Origin: Rheinheimera baltica DSM 14885 | Lineage (GTDB): Bacteria; Pseudomonadota; Gammaproteobacteria; Enterobacterales; Alteromonadaceae | Direction of reading: 5' to 3' | DNA length: 64,000 bases | NCBI RefSeq assembly: GCF_000425345.1 | Contig: NZ_AUDG01000017.1 | Coordinates: 1 to 64,000, forward strand | Part shown: positions 45,473 to 54,194 of the stretch, piece by piece | How the letters are laid out: the number at the start of each line of letters is the position of its first letter | How positions within the stretch are numbered: position 1 is the stretch's first letter | Position numbers and translations under genes: made by a program | The notes under the pieces: generated by a model | What the model was told of the DNA's origin: nothing | The model's input: only the letters and a program-made list of their open reading frames with translations | Database searches by the model: none

Positions 45473-45808
45473 TTGGCACTTATATTAAAGATCATCGCAC
45501 TAGTTTTCATTTTTAGCACCCAAGCTGCTGATATTTCAGGAATATGGAAACATACAGATAAACCGGCCTGGCTAAATGTAAATATACAAACCGGCACCAT
45601 TACTGTGCATCGACACGATAATGCTCCGGGCGCAACAGGCCTTACGGTAATTAAAGAGCTAAGCGCAAAACCACCTATTTGGAATGGCAAAATGTACGAT
45701 GCAGAACAAGGTGACTATGTTTTGGTAACCCTTAAGCTAAAAGACAACCAGACATTGATTGTGGTTGACGAAGATACCACGGAATTACTCAGATTAACGC
45801 GGCCGTAG
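45473..45808 (+). CDS. small secreted protein, DUF2147-like
   Basis: The 111-residue product starts at TTG and has a signal peptide (LILKIIALVFIFSTQA). The mature part opens ADISGIWKHTDKPAWLNV, which resembles the GxW-start of DUF2147 envelope proteins. The remaining sequence is beta-rich without cysteines. A weak AGCAGGG lies upstream. The gene probably shares a transcript with the preceding membrane protein gene. The family assignment is tentative. Confidence 0.6.
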   Translation: MALILKIIALVFIFSTQAADISGIWKHTDKPAWLNVNIQTGTITVHRHDNAPGATGLTVIKELSAKPPIWNGKMYDAEQGDYVLVTLKLKDNQTLIVVDEDTTELLRLTRP

Positions 45809-45884
45809 CCGTATGGTTGCGTACTTTTACTGTTTGGTTTGTTAAGTCAGATATAAGTTAGATAGGGAATGTTGAATTTTGAAC

Positions 45885-46265
45885 ATGGTACAGCTGGCGC
45901 GTTATGTTATTGGTTTAACCTGGATTTACCACGGTATCTTCCCAAAACTATTGCAAATTGCCCCGCTGGAGCAGGCAATGACAGGCAGTTTGGGCTTTTC
46001 TGACGACATTACATATTATCTGGTGAAAACTGCCGGCGTGGCAGAAGTGATTTTTGGCCTGGTATTTATTTGCTGCTACCGGCTGAGGATGGTTCAGCTA
46101 TTAAACCTTATTGGTTTAGTTGGCTTGTTAATATTCGCTGCCATAATGACGCCTTTTATTCTACTTGAAGCTTTTAATCCTATAACAACCAATGTACCGT
46201 TAATCGTATTGGGGTATTACCTGTTAAAACAGCAAAATTACGGCGATGACAAGGAACGTGTATGA
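45885..46265 (+). CDS. DoxX-like family membrane protein
   Basis: The product of about 126 residues has four hydrophobic segments and the DoxX-like start ARYVIGLTWIYHGIFPKLLQIAPLE, with TAGVAEVIFGLVF as helix 2. Similar short proteins accompany redox or detoxification genes, but the function is unknown. The frame also offers a TTG at 45879; I chose ATG 45885. The end overlaps the following acetyltransferase start (ATGA), which suggests coupled translation. Confidence 0.78.
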   Translation: MVQLARYVIGLTWIYHGIFPKLLQIAPLEQAMTGSLGFSDDITYYLVKTAGVAEVIFGLVFICCYRLRMVQLLNLIGLVGLLIFAAIMTPFILLEAFNPITTNVPLIVLGYYLLKQQNYGDDKERV

Positions 46266-46687
46266 CTGAAGTCGTTATAAGCGATGAAAAAACGGACTTG
46301 GATATTGTCAAAATTCATCATTTTCTGAGTACGCAAAGCTCCTGGGCCAAAGGCATTCCGCTGGACACCGTAAGCCGCAGCATTTCTCATTCGATATGTA
46401 TTGGCCCTTATGCTGACAACCAGCAGGTGGGCTTTTGCCGCATTATTACTGACCAGGCAACCTTCGCTAATTTAGTCGATGTCATCGTCTGGCCTGAATA
46501 CCGTGGCCATGGTATCGCCGCAAAGTTAATGGCTGCGGTACTGCAGCACCCCAGCGTAGCCGATGTACGCCGCTTTACCTTGGCTACGTCCGATGCGCAC
46601 GGTTTATACGACAAATACGGTTTTACTGCGTTAAGTAAACCCGAGACGTTTATGGAGATTTACCGGCCTGATGTTTATGACACTTAA
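46262..46687 (+). CDS. GNAT family N-acetyltransferase
   Basis: This 141-residue GNAT enzyme carries acetyl-CoA pyrophosphate-loop motif VWPEYRGHGIAAKLM (motif A) and a C-terminal YDKYGFTAL with the family tyrosine. The start SSWAKGIPLDTVSRSI matches a common subgroup of small bacterial GNATs. The substrate is unknown. It overlaps the DoxX-like gene by 4 bases and is followed 9 bases later by a broken fosA-like gene. Confidence 0.88.
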   Translation: MTEVVISDEKTDLDIVKIHHFLSTQSSWAKGIPLDTVSRSISHSICIGPYADNQQVGFCRIITDQATFANLVDVIVWPEYRGHGIAAKLMAAVLQHPSVADVRRFTLATSDAHGLYDKYGFTALSKPETFMEIYRPDVYDT

Positions 46688-46696
46688 AAAATTATT

Positions 46697-46955
46697 ATGC
46701 TTCAGGGACTAAACCATATCACCATTGCTGTTAGTGACTTAGATCGCTCGCTGGCGTTTTACACTGAGTTGCTTGGTATGAAAGCGCAAGTGCGCTGGGA
46801 TGCCGGAGCGGCAGCAAAACAGCAGTGAAGGGCAGTCGGTTTATTTTCTCGATCCGGACGGCCATAAGCTGGAAGCTCATTGCGGTAATTTGCAAACACG
46901 GTTAGATGCTTTAAAGCATAAGCAGTACTCAGGCTTGGTATGGTTGTCAGAGTAA
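46697..46955 (+). pseudogene. fosA-like glyoxalase/VOC gene with an internal deletion
   Basis: The 5' part (46697-46828) encodes [18 protein letters not shown] and continues to a WDAGA segment before an early TGA. In another frame, from about 46812 to TAA 46953-46955, the sequence reads [19 protein letters not shown] and then LEAHCGNL. These are the N- and C-terminal thirds of a FosA/VOC metalloprotein. The metal His of the first part (NHIT) and Glu of the last (KLEAH) are present, but the middle third with the second metal His is missing and the frames do not match. This is a deletion of roughly 55-60 codons. FosA enzymes conjugate glutathione to fosfomycin; this copy cannot. Confidence 0.85.
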
Positions 46956-46971
46956 ATATTAGGAGAGTAGA

Positions 46972-47796
46972 TTGATTTTTAAATTAAGGTTCTACGCGTT
47001 TTGCTGCTTTATGCTTTCAGCTTTTGTATCCGCGCAGGACATCAGATTCGCTAGTGTCGATAACATCAAGCTCGAATATATTGATATCGGCGCGGGTGAT
47101 TACACCTTGCTGGTGGAATCAGGCGTAGGGATGGGCGTTGCTTACTGGCAGCCTTTGTTAGCGGATTTCGCCGAGCTGAATGTCAGAACCATTATTTATT
47201 CCAGAGCCGGCAATGACCAGTCGGGCAGTGTTGATGATATATCACTTTCGGCGTCAAACCGTCGTCTGGCTTTGTTACTGCAAACAATCAAAGCTGACAA
47301 CGATAAGCTCATACTGCTTGGACATTCTTTTGGCGCTTTGCATGTGCGCACTTTTGCTGCCAGCCACCGTGAGAAGGTTGCTGGGATTGTGTTGCTTGAC
47401 CCAAGCCATGAAGGTTTTCAGAGCGCACTTAGTGCGTTAGATAAAGATTGGGCAGATAGAGATAATTCCCGTCTCAATAAGATGTTGCAACAGCAACCGG
47501 AATGGCAGCAACTGCAACAGCTTTATAAGCAAAATGCCGTGGCAGATCACAATATCACCGAAATGCTACCTGCGGTGTTGGTAACATCATCACGGTTAAA
47601 TGAGAGCAATTGGTGGATTGGTCATAGCCCGCAAGGCAAAAAAGTTTGGCGCCAATTACATGCATCCTTGATTGATAACAACCCAAACGCAGTGCATTTT
47701 GTTACCGATAAAACCGGCCACAATGTGCCGTTAGACGATAAGGCATTAATGCTTAAAGCGATTGATACGATGTTACTTATGCTCAGTGCGGGGTAG
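46972..47796 (+). CDS. secreted alpha/beta hydrolase (paralogue 1)
   Basis: The 274-residue protein begins at TTG with AGGAG upstream, followed by a signal peptide (FYAFCCFMLSAFVSAQ). The fold motifs are LLVESGVGMGVAYWQPLL (oxyanion region), the nucleophile elbow GHSFG (117-121, Ser119), VLLDPSHEG (Asp), and DKTGHNVPLD (His). The substrate is unknown; small esters or lactones are plausible. It is about 40 percent similar by eye in motifs and layout to the next gene, so the two arose by duplication or parallel capture. Confidence 0.83.
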   Translation: MIFKLRFYAFCCFMLSAFVSAQDIRFASVDNIKLEYIDIGAGDYTLLVESGVGMGVAYWQPLLADFAELNVRTIIYSRAGNDQSGSVDDISLSASNRRLALLLQTIKADNDKLILLGHSFGALHVRTFAASHREKVAGIVLLDPSHEGFQSALSALDKDWADRDNSRLNKMLQQQPEWQQLQQLYKQNAVADHNITEMLPAVLVTSSRLNESNWWIGHSPQGKKVWRQLHASLIDNNPNAVHFVTDKTGHNVPLDDKALMLKAIDTMLLMLSAG

Positions 47797-47855
47797 ATCG
47801 TTAGCGACTAAATGTCTAAGTAACTCAGAGTTTTTTAATGTGTTCAGGAGCTATT

Positions 47856-48674
47856 TTGAAAGTCGTAGTCTTAGTTTTTGCGGCACTGTCTTTTACCCTT
47901 GGTGCCAGCCAAAGTCAGTTTATTAATGTTAATGAGTTCGAGCTGGAGTACGAAATTACCGGTAATGGCAAACACACCGTTTTATTAGAAGCGGGTGCTA
48001 GTTCGGCAATGACCGACTGGGACCCTGTGTTTAGCCAGATTGCAGAGCAAGCTACTGTTATTCGTTATTCCCGCGTTGGCAACGGTAATTCAACCCAAGT
48101 TAAACGCCATTTTACCTCGCGCGATTATGCTGATTACGCCAGCGAACTGTTGGATAAACTGCAGGTAGCTAAACCGGTAATATTAGTTGCGCACTCTTAT
48201 GGTGGCAGTATAGCGCGGGATTTTGCCGCCGCTTACCCGGACAAAGTTAAAGCCTTGCTAATGCTAGACCCGTCATCTGAACATGACGTTGATGTACTGC
48301 GTGCCATAGATCTGGAGCAAGGCAATAAAGAAATTGCAGCTATTAAGCTGGATGACATGAAAAATGGCATGTCGAATAACTATTTAGATTTTTGGAGCAA
48401 ACGGCCATTACCGGATTATCCGAAAATTAAGGATATGCCGGTCACGGTTATTGCTTCAGTTAAAAAGACAGAAAACCCGGCCAATTTATTTTTCACCGAC
48501 CAGGGCCGTAAGCTATGGGGTGAACACTGGCACAACTGGGCCGCAGATTTTCCGCAGGGGCGGGCGGTATTAACCGATAAAAGCGGGCACTTTGTACAGT
48601 TTGATGAGCCGAATTTGGTGCTGACAGAATTGCAACGCTTGATTACAAAACTAAATAAAACTAAACACAAGTGA
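47856..48674 (+). CDS. secreted alpha/beta hydrolase (paralogue 2)
   Basis: The 272-residue protein starts best at TTG 47856 with AGGAG 5 bases upstream, giving the signal peptide MKVVVLVFAALSFTLGAS; the ATG at 47838 is upstream of that site. The motifs parallel paralogue 1: VLLEAGASSAMTDWDPVF, AHSYGG (112-117, Ser114), MLDPSSEHD and DKSGHFVQFD. It is likely periplasmic or secreted. Its substrate is not known. Confidence 0.83.
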   Translation: MKVVVLVFAALSFTLGASQSQFINVNEFELEYEITGNGKHTVLLEAGASSAMTDWDPVFSQIAEQATVIRYSRVGNGNSTQVKRHFTSRDYADYASELLDKLQVAKPVILVAHSYGGSIARDFAAAYPDKVKALLMLDPSSEHDVDVLRAIDLEQGNKEIAAIKLDDMKNGMSNNYLDFWSKRPLPDYPKIKDMPVTVIASVKKTENPANLFFTDQGRKLWGEHWHNWAADFPQGRAVLTDKSGHFVQFDEPNLVLTELQRLITKLNKTKHK

Positions 48675-48729
48675 TTAAGTGCGGCAAAACTGAACCCCGC
48701 TGCGTTAATCAAACCAAAGGAATGAAACT

Positions 48730-49152
48730 GTGCAATATGTAATGTGTAAAGCTTCGCTGCTGGTGTCAACGTTGTTGTTATCAGCCTGTGCAGTTAAACC
48801 TGTCGCGGTGCAGCCGGTGGAACAGACCATAGCGCAAGATACTGCGCCTGCTAAAGTGGTAAACAAAACAACATACACCAGCCAACCTTATACCCCCAAA
48901 CTATGGTCTGGCCATAAGGTGCTCACGTTGTCTGCTGAGCAATGCGCAGTTAAAGGCAAAGCGGTGCTTGAAACCATGCAGTTTGGCTCTGTGGTTCAAA
49001 ACGGCAACTATGTATATGGTAACTACCTGCAAAACCGTGCTGCAATTAAGTGTGTTGCGCTTGATAAAGGTAGTTTTGTTTATGTGGCGGTTGCCGGCCA
49101 GCAGAAAAAAGCAGTTGAAGAGCTGCGCAATGAGATTGTCTGGCAGTTTTAA
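48730..49152 (+). CDS. putative lipoprotein
   Basis: The 140-residue product starts at GTG 48730 with AAAGGA upstream and has a lipobox LLSAC (Cys20). A proline/valine/threonine-rich linker follows, then a C-terminal domain (about 65-140) with two cysteines (EQCAVKG, IKCVALD) and the pattern GNYVYGNYLQNRAAI. It resembles short envelope lipoproteins without a named family. Confidence 0.65.
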   Translation: MQYVMCKASLLVSTLLLSACAVKPVAVQPVEQTIAQDTAPAKVVNKTTYTSQPYTPKLWSGHKVLTLSAEQCAVKGKAVLETMQFGSVVQNGNYVYGNYLQNRAAIKCVALDKGSFVYVAVAGQQKKAVEELRNEIVWQF

Positions 49153-49194
49153 TTGGCAGCTCTTTTTCAAGACGCATCTATTTATCAAGGAGCA

Positions 49195-49644
49195 ATGTTG
49201 AATATTTCATTACGTGACGTAAACCACGAAAACTATGAAGCGGTATGTGAGCTGGATGTCACTAAGCAACAAGAGCCCTTTGTGGCTTGCAATATGTGGT
49301 CTTTGGTTGAGGCGGCCTACAACGATGGCCACACCTGCAGAGCTATTTACCAAGGGGATCAGCCGGTGGGGTTTTTTATGTGGGTAAAAGAAACGCCGGA
49401 ACTTATTTCCATTTGGCGTTTTATGGTGGATAAGCAATTCCAGCATCAAGGTATTGGGCGCAAAGCGATGACATTGGCGTTAGCGCAAATCAAACAAGAT
49501 ACTGAAATTAAGCAAATTGAAATTTGTTACAACCCACAAAATCCGGTAGCAAAAAACTTTTATGGTAGCTTTGGTTTTATTGAACAAGGGCTGGATGATG
49601 AAGGCGAAGATATGTTGGCCAGTATCACACTTAAAGCTGTTTAA
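49195..49644 (+). CDS. GNAT family N-acetyltransferase
   Basis: The 149-residue enzyme starts at ATG 49195 with AAGGAG 2 bases upstream. It has the GNAT motif A (FQHQGIGRKAM) and a C-terminal NPVAKNFYGSFGFIEQG. The opening LRDVNHENYEAVCEL resembles spermidine/diamine-type acetyltransferases (BltD/SpeG-like), which is a hint at polyamine substrates only. An upstream in-frame TTG at 49153 is less likely. Confidence 0.87.
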   Translation: MLNISLRDVNHENYEAVCELDVTKQQEPFVACNMWSLVEAAYNDGHTCRAIYQGDQPVGFFMWVKETPELISIWRFMVDKQFQHQGIGRKAMTLALAQIKQDTEIKQIEICYNPQNPVAKNFYGSFGFIEQGLDDEGEDMLASITLKAV

Positions 49645-49663
49645 CATTTAACTGGAGTGTCGC

Positions 49664-50071
49664 ATGTACCGGGGATCTTGTTTGTGTGGTGAGCTCGAGG
49701 TTGAAATTACAGGGCCTATCAGTAGCATTATTCATTGCCATTGTTCATTATGCCGAAAATCCAGTGGTACCGCCTTTGCGACTAATGGCTTTGTGAATAG
49801 TACAGATTTTACAGTAGTAAAAGGCGAAGCGCAGTTAAGCCATTTTGCTTTTAAACCTGGCCGGCTTAGGCATTTTTGCCGCAACTGCGGCTCGCCGGTA
49901 TACAGCAGCAATGCCGACGACCCGACGCGGTTTCGCATTCGGCTGGGTATTTTAAACAGCGATATTATCGAGCGGCCACTATCACATAACTTTTACAGTT
50001 CAAAAGCCAACTGGGAAGATTTAGATGCTGATTTACCGCGTTACAACCGCTTTGAGCCTGGACGTGAATAA
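49664..50071 (+). CDS. GFA (CENP-V/GFA domain) family protein
   Basis: This 135-residue zinc protein of the glutathione-dependent formaldehyde-activating fold has SCLCGELEVEI, HCHCSLCRKSSG and FCRNCGSPVYS, giving seven cysteines for two zinc sites. GFA proteins were named for glutathione-formaldehyde conjugation, but most members have no proven activity. It is in the co-directional run, 19 bases after a GNAT gene. Confidence 0.9.
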   Translation: MYRGSCLCGELEVEITGPISSIIHCHCSLCRKSSGTAFATNGFVNSTDFTVVKGEAQLSHFAFKPGRLRHFCRNCGSPVYSSNADDPTRFRIRLGILNSDIIERPLSHNFYSSKANWEDLDADLPRYNRFEPGRE

Positions 50072-50094
50072 CGCAAAAAATATTAGGGGAAGCA

Positions 50095-50547
50095 TTGCAC
50101 TTGGCAAAAAGCAATTATCTTACTGGCGCTGCGTTATGTTGCGCACTGGCAGCATTAGCGCATTTGGGTTGTATTGTCTTTGGCGCAGACTGGTATCGCT
50201 TTTTTGGTGCCGGCGAGCAGATGGCACTGATGGCTGAGCGGGGCGATTGGCACCCCACCATTGTTACCACTATTTTGGTGCTGATATTAATGCTATGGGC
50301 GCTTTATGCTTTATCTGGCGCGGGTATAATACGGCGCTTACCATTACTACGCACGGCACTGTGTGTTATATCGGCTATTTTTCTGCTGCGCGGGCTGGCC
50401 TTTGTTGCCATTATGCCGCTGTTTCCGGAGAACAGTGTGTTATTTTGGCTGGTAAGTTCAACCATTTGTTTATTTATTGGTGCACTCTTCGCGTTGGGTA
50501 CAGTTAAAGCCTGGCATTATTTAAGTATTACATCGGACAAGTTTTAA
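50095..50547 (+). CDS. membrane protein of unknown function (four helices)
   Basis: The 150-residue protein starts at TTG with AGGGGA upstream and has four hydrophobic segments, including LTGAALCCALAALAHLGCIV, IVTTILVLILMLWALYAL and FWLVSSTICLFIGALFALG. Loop motifs are GADWYRFFGAGEQMALMAERG. It lies one base before the next gene. I do not recognise its function. Confidence 0.72.
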   Translation: MHLAKSNYLTGAALCCALAALAHLGCIVFGADWYRFFGAGEQMALMAERGDWHPTIVTTILVLILMLWALYALSGAGIIRRLPLLRTALCVISAIFLLRGLAFVAIMPLFPENSVLFWLVSSTICLFIGALFALGTVKAWHYLSITSDKF

Positions 50548-50548
50548 A

Positions 50549-51088
50549 TTGGCTATTCGTATTGCGCCTCTAGTGGCCAGCGATAAAACGTTATTTATTG
50601 CACTGTGCACCAACCAAACTATTATGCAGTATGTGTATACACCTTTAACTGTCACGCAGGCGGCTAAATTGTTTGCTGAGCGACTTGTACCGTGGCATCA
50701 CAAAAGTAGCGGTTGGTTAAGCTACACCCTTGTTGAAACCGTAACAGAAAAAAAAGTAGGCACTATTGGCTTAAAGATAATTGACCACCAGGCGGCTGTA
50801 GCGGAAGTGGGTTTTATGTTGTTATCTGACGCGCAAGGCAAGGGCTACGCATCGCAAGCCCTTGGATTGCTGTGTAAACAGGCGTTTTCAGTGTTGAATT
50901 TACATAAGCTGGTTGCCGTCTGTGCAGCTGAAAATAGTGCTTCGGTAGCGTTACTTCAAAAACAAGGGTTTCAACTTGAGGAACGGTTGAAAAATAATAC
51001 TGAAATTAACGGTGTTTTTGTTGATGATTTGCGATATGGTTTAGTTAATAACACAGTAGGTAACGGTTATTTTCTTGAAAATAATTAA
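50549..51088 (+). CDS. GNAT family N-acetyltransferase, RimJ/RimL type
   Basis: The 179-residue protein starts at TTG one base after the preceding stop. It has the RimJ/RimL-like features IAPLVASDKTLFI, GWLSYTLVE, VGFMLLSDAQGKGYASQA (acetyl-CoA site) and NSASVALLQKQGFQLEERLK. Such enzymes acetylate amino groups of proteins, antibiotics or small molecules; the substrate here is unknown. It is the third GNAT in the run. Confidence 0.87.
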   Translation: MAIRIAPLVASDKTLFIALCTNQTIMQYVYTPLTVTQAAKLFAERLVPWHHKSSGWLSYTLVETVTEKKVGTIGLKIIDHQAAVAEVGFMLLSDAQGKGYASQALGLLCKQAFSVLNLHKLVAVCAAENSASVALLQKQGFQLEERLKNNTEINGVFVDDLRYGLVNNTVGNGYFLENN

Positions 51089-51172
51089 TTGAATTAATAG
51101 TGTTTTAAGTCTATATATAATGTTCGCACTGCCTGTTTTAGCTGTGTTTGATAATGATGTCAGGGAGAAATT

Positions 51173-51688
51173 ATGTCAGTCCGTATAGGAATATGTCTGA
51201 TAACAGCGATGGTTTTTAGCAGCGCTTTATATGCTAAGCCAGCAGTAGATTTTTCAGCTGAGCAGAATAAACCTTGCTGGAAAATGATTGAGCAGAAAAC
51301 GGTAGGGCATTGTAAGTTGCATTTTGAGCGACTTGAAAAAACGGAGCTGAAATTTGCTCCGCGCGATGAAATATCCCGTGCCTATAGCCGTTATTTTTCG
51401 GCTCGTACCGAGTTTCCAACGTCTTATCAGCAAATTGAATATGCCCTTCAATTTTTTAATTTTAGCATTGATAAGTATCCGGTAAGGGATAGTCTTAATT
51501 ATATTCGTAGTGGTGACGGTTCTACGCAATTAAGTATGACAATACTTACCTCTAAAACCGGTGGTTACAGCTTTGTTTTAGCGGATAACGATGCACATTT
51601 TCGCCAAATAACGGATGCGTTACAATTTCCTAAGCGCAAAGTTGCTACACACTATTACCGCAATATAACCAAGCTATTTGCTGAATAG
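51173..51688 (+). CDS. secreted protein of unknown function
   Basis: The 171-residue protein has a signal peptide (IGICLITAMVFSSALYA) and a mature region with Cys residues in PCWKMIEQ and GHCKLHF. It contains a YQQIEYALQFFNFS helix and a beta-rich C-terminal half. AGGGAG lies upstream of the ATG. It is the last gene of the co-directional run and faces phoD. No family is recognised. Confidence 0.68.
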   Translation: MSVRIGICLITAMVFSSALYAKPAVDFSAEQNKPCWKMIEQKTVGHCKLHFERLEKTELKFAPRDEISRAYSRYFSARTEFPTSYQQIEYALQFFNFSIDKYPVRDSLNYIRSGDGSTQLSMTILTSKTGGYSFVLADNDAHFRQITDALQFPKRKVATHYYRNITKLFAE

Positions 51689-51749
51689 CTTGGTATTCAC
51701 TTTTATTAACGCTGCCTTATTTAAGCTGCTTTTAATAAAGTTGTTTTTA

Positions 51750-53525
51750 TTAAATTAAGGTTAGGCGGGTTGCTGAATCAGTCCAATCAATTTTTGCGTT
51801 TTGTTGACGTTCATTAAGCAACCGATGTTCAGCTTGCTTTATGGTATCTACATAGAGCCACTGACAATTAACGGTTTCCGGGCTGACTGTTAACACCATA
51901 AAGCCTCTATCGTAAAGGTTGGCATATTGTAATCCACTGATGAGTTGTACCAGAGCCTGCTCTGTTGCAACGGCTGATGCTCGGTCTGGCAGATTAATAT
52001 ATTGCTCTAGACCGGGTGATGTAACGGATGACGTTGCAAGCTCTACCCCTACCGGGGTGCCATCAGCCAGGTCAAGATGGTTAGCCCAACCATTATGCGT
52101 GTCACCGGCTAGCACCAGCAGTTTTTTCTGGTTCGCAGCAACATTGGCCAGTATGGCTTCACGCTCTGCAGGGTAACCATCCCACGCATCAAGGTTGTAA
52201 GGCATGGCGGGTAATTGCAAAAGTGCGATAACCTGAGGGGTTAAGCGTTGCTGATTTGCTTGCAAATAAGCCAGTTGCTCTGCAGTTAACGAAGGATCGC
52301 CTGCCTGTGCCCGCGCAGCCAATTGTGCAAGTGTAACCAGCTCGGCGAAATCCGTAATACTTAATTGCTGTAACGCAACAGCACCAGGTAACAACATACG
52401 CCCCATCAGTACTTGCTGGCCAAGTATTTGCCAACGAGCATCATTATGACTTAGTTTATCTTGTAGCCACTGCAGCTGTTCATTGCCTAGTATAGTGCGG
52501 TTGCTTTGGGTTAAATCAGCGCTAAAGCGAGTTGCATCAAGTTGACCGCTTACCGGGTCAATGTATTGGGCATATTCAAGCTGTTTGTCTCTGCCAATAA
52601 CCCGTGTATCAAGCATAAGTAAATTAACCAGATTACCAAATTCAAATTGACGGTAGATGGTTTCTTCATCATTAACCGTAAGAGGACGAATGGGCATCCA
52701 TTCAAAGTAGGCTTGAAGTGCAGCGCGTTTGCGCTCGGTGAAATCACCTTCATTGGGCTGATGATTTTCTGCACCTTCACGCCAGGTGTCATTAGTGACT
52801 TCATGATCATCCCACACGGCAATCATTGGCGCTGCAGCATGAAGTAGCTGTAATGCAGAATCTGTGCGGTATTGCCCATAGCGCTGGCGATAATCAGACA
52901 AGCTCACCATTTCGTTAACCGGTTGCACTTCACGTCCAAGGGCCGCGGCATCTTCGCTGGCATAGCCACCAACGCCGTATTCATAAAGGTAGTCACCTAA
53001 ATGAACCGTTGCATCTAAGTTGCTTATTTCAGTTGCTTTAGCGTAAACATGGAAATAACCAGCCGGGTAGTTTGCGCAAGAAAATACAGCCAGTTTCACC
53101 TGGTTAACATCGCCAGTAGGTAACGTTTTACCCCGTCCTATTGCTGAATATTGTGTACCCGCCCTAAAGCGATAGAAATATTCACTCCCGGCCGATAAAT
53201 CACGCACATCAATTTTAACGGTATAGTCGCTGGCGGCAGACGTTGTTGTTTCACCGGAACGAACAAGTTGACTAAATTCTTTATCCAGCGCCAATTGCCA
53301 CTCTAGCGGCACTTCTGCTGCATCAGCAGTTACGCGGGTCCATAGTAATAGCGCATCAGCTGTTGGGTCGCCACAGGCTACTCCGTGTGAGAATTCAACA
53401 TTATAGGGCAGTGGTTGCGGCGCTGGTTCATCACTGCTACAACCTGTTAGGCTGGTAGAGATTACCACGCTGCCAATGGTCGCAGCTGAGGCAATAAGAA
53501 AATCACGGCGGGTTAGTCTGGTCAT
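51750..53525 (-). CDS. phoD: alkaline phosphatase D family protein, Tat-exported
   Basis: The 591-residue protein has a Tat signal (TRRDFL) with a lipobox-like LTGC near residue 29. The PhoD domain motifs are FSHGVACGDPTADALLLWTRV, FSCANYPAGYF, HLGDYLYEYG, WDDHEVTNDTW and VLAGDTHNGW, which hold the Fe/Ca ligands. PhoD hydrolyses phosphodiesters and monoesters in the periplasm. I prefer ATG 53525 with GGAG 8 bases upstream; the frame runs on to 53600. It has no obvious Pho box that I could confirm. Confidence 0.93.
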   Translation of the reverse strand: MTRLTRRDFLIASAATIGSVVISTSLTGCSSDEPAPQPLPYNVEFSHGVACGDPTADALLLWTRVTADAAEVPLEWQLALDKEFSQLVRSGETTTSAASDYTVKIDVRDLSAGSEYFYRFRAGTQYSAIGRGKTLPTGDVNQVKLAVFSCANYPAGYFHVYAKATEISNLDATVHLGDYLYEYGVGGYASEDAAALGREVQPVNEMVSLSDYRQRYGQYRTDSALQLLHAAAPMIAVWDDHEVTNDTWREGAENHQPNEGDFTERKRAALQAYFEWMPIRPLTVNDEETIYRQFEFGNLVNLLMLDTRVIGRDKQLEYAQYIDPVSGQLDATRFSADLTQSNRTILGNEQLQWLQDKLSHNDARWQILGQQVLMGRMLLPGAVALQQLSITDFAELVTLAQLAARAQAGDPSLTAEQLAYLQANQQRLTPQVIALLQLPAMPYNLDAWDGYPAEREAILANVAANQKKLLVLAGDTHNGWANHLDLADGTPVGVELATSSVTSPGLEQYINLPDRASAVATEQALVQLISGLQYANLYDRGFMVLTVSPETVNCQWLYVDTIKQAEHRLLNERQQNAKIDWTDSATRLTLI

Positions 53526-53680
53526 TAATATTCTCCTGATTCGACCAGCGCAGTGAAACAAAAATTCATGACAACAATGTGAATTGCTAGAAAAAAACAC
53601 TATGAGGCAGTTTTTTACGTATACAGCATTATGTAGTTTAAGCAGGTATAACAGCGCACTTTATTAAGGAAACAAATTAG

Positions 53681-54067
53681 ATGAAACAGACAGAGCAACA
53701 ATGGCGTGAGCAGTTAACTGATGAACAGTATCGGGTTACTCGCCTTAAAGGTACTGAGTATCCCTTTAGCGGAGAACTGCTCCATAATGAACAGCAGGGG
53801 ACATATCACTGTATTTGTTGTAATAACAAATTATTTAGCTCAAACACTAAATTTGATGCAGGCTGTGGCTGGCCAAGCTTTTATCAAGCAGTTGCAGATA
53901 AGGTAAAGTATCAGCCTGATAATACCCATGGTATGACAAGAACTGAAATATTGTGTGCAAATTGTGATGCGCATTTGGGGCATGTGTTTAATGATGGACC
54001 GGCGCCTACAGGAACCCGCTATTGTGTAAACTCGGTTTCGTTAAGCTTTACAGCTGAAAATGAATAA
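53681..54067 (+). CDS. msrB: peptide-methionine (R)-S-oxide reductase
   Basis: The 128-residue enzyme has the zinc sites CICC (Cys44, Cys47) and CANC (Cys92, Cys95). The MsrB motifs GCGWPSF and [10 protein letters not shown] are present, with catalytic Cys115 in RYCVNSVSL. It repairs methionine R-sulfoxide in proteins. In E. coli msrB adjoins gapA and yeaC; here the related genes are dispersed through the window. Confidence 0.96.
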   Translation: MKQTEQQWREQLTDEQYRVTRLKGTEYPFSGELLHNEQQGTYHCICCNNKLFSSNTKFDAGCGWPSFYQAVADKVKYQPDNTHGMTRTEILCANCDAHLGHVFNDGPAPTGTRYCVNSVSLSFTAENE

Positions 54068-54194
54068 AAAAGCTGTAACTGTTGTCGTAGCCTTTCAACT
54101 TCTATTACAATACGCGCCGTTAAAGCAATTAGCGGCGCAGACCTCACTTTAACACCCGATTAATTCATCTTAATGAAGTAAAAGGCCTACACAC

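Noticed and set aside
45108-51750. Integron cassette array
   Set aside because: The gene mix looks cassette-like, but several genes overlap or lie 1-9 bases apart, leaving no room for attC sites, and no GTTRRRY-bounded palindromes or integrase were seen.
51755-51775. GTTAGGCGGG near the phoD end, similar to an attC core
   Set aside because: It is within the phoD coding sequence and has no paired core or hairpin partner.
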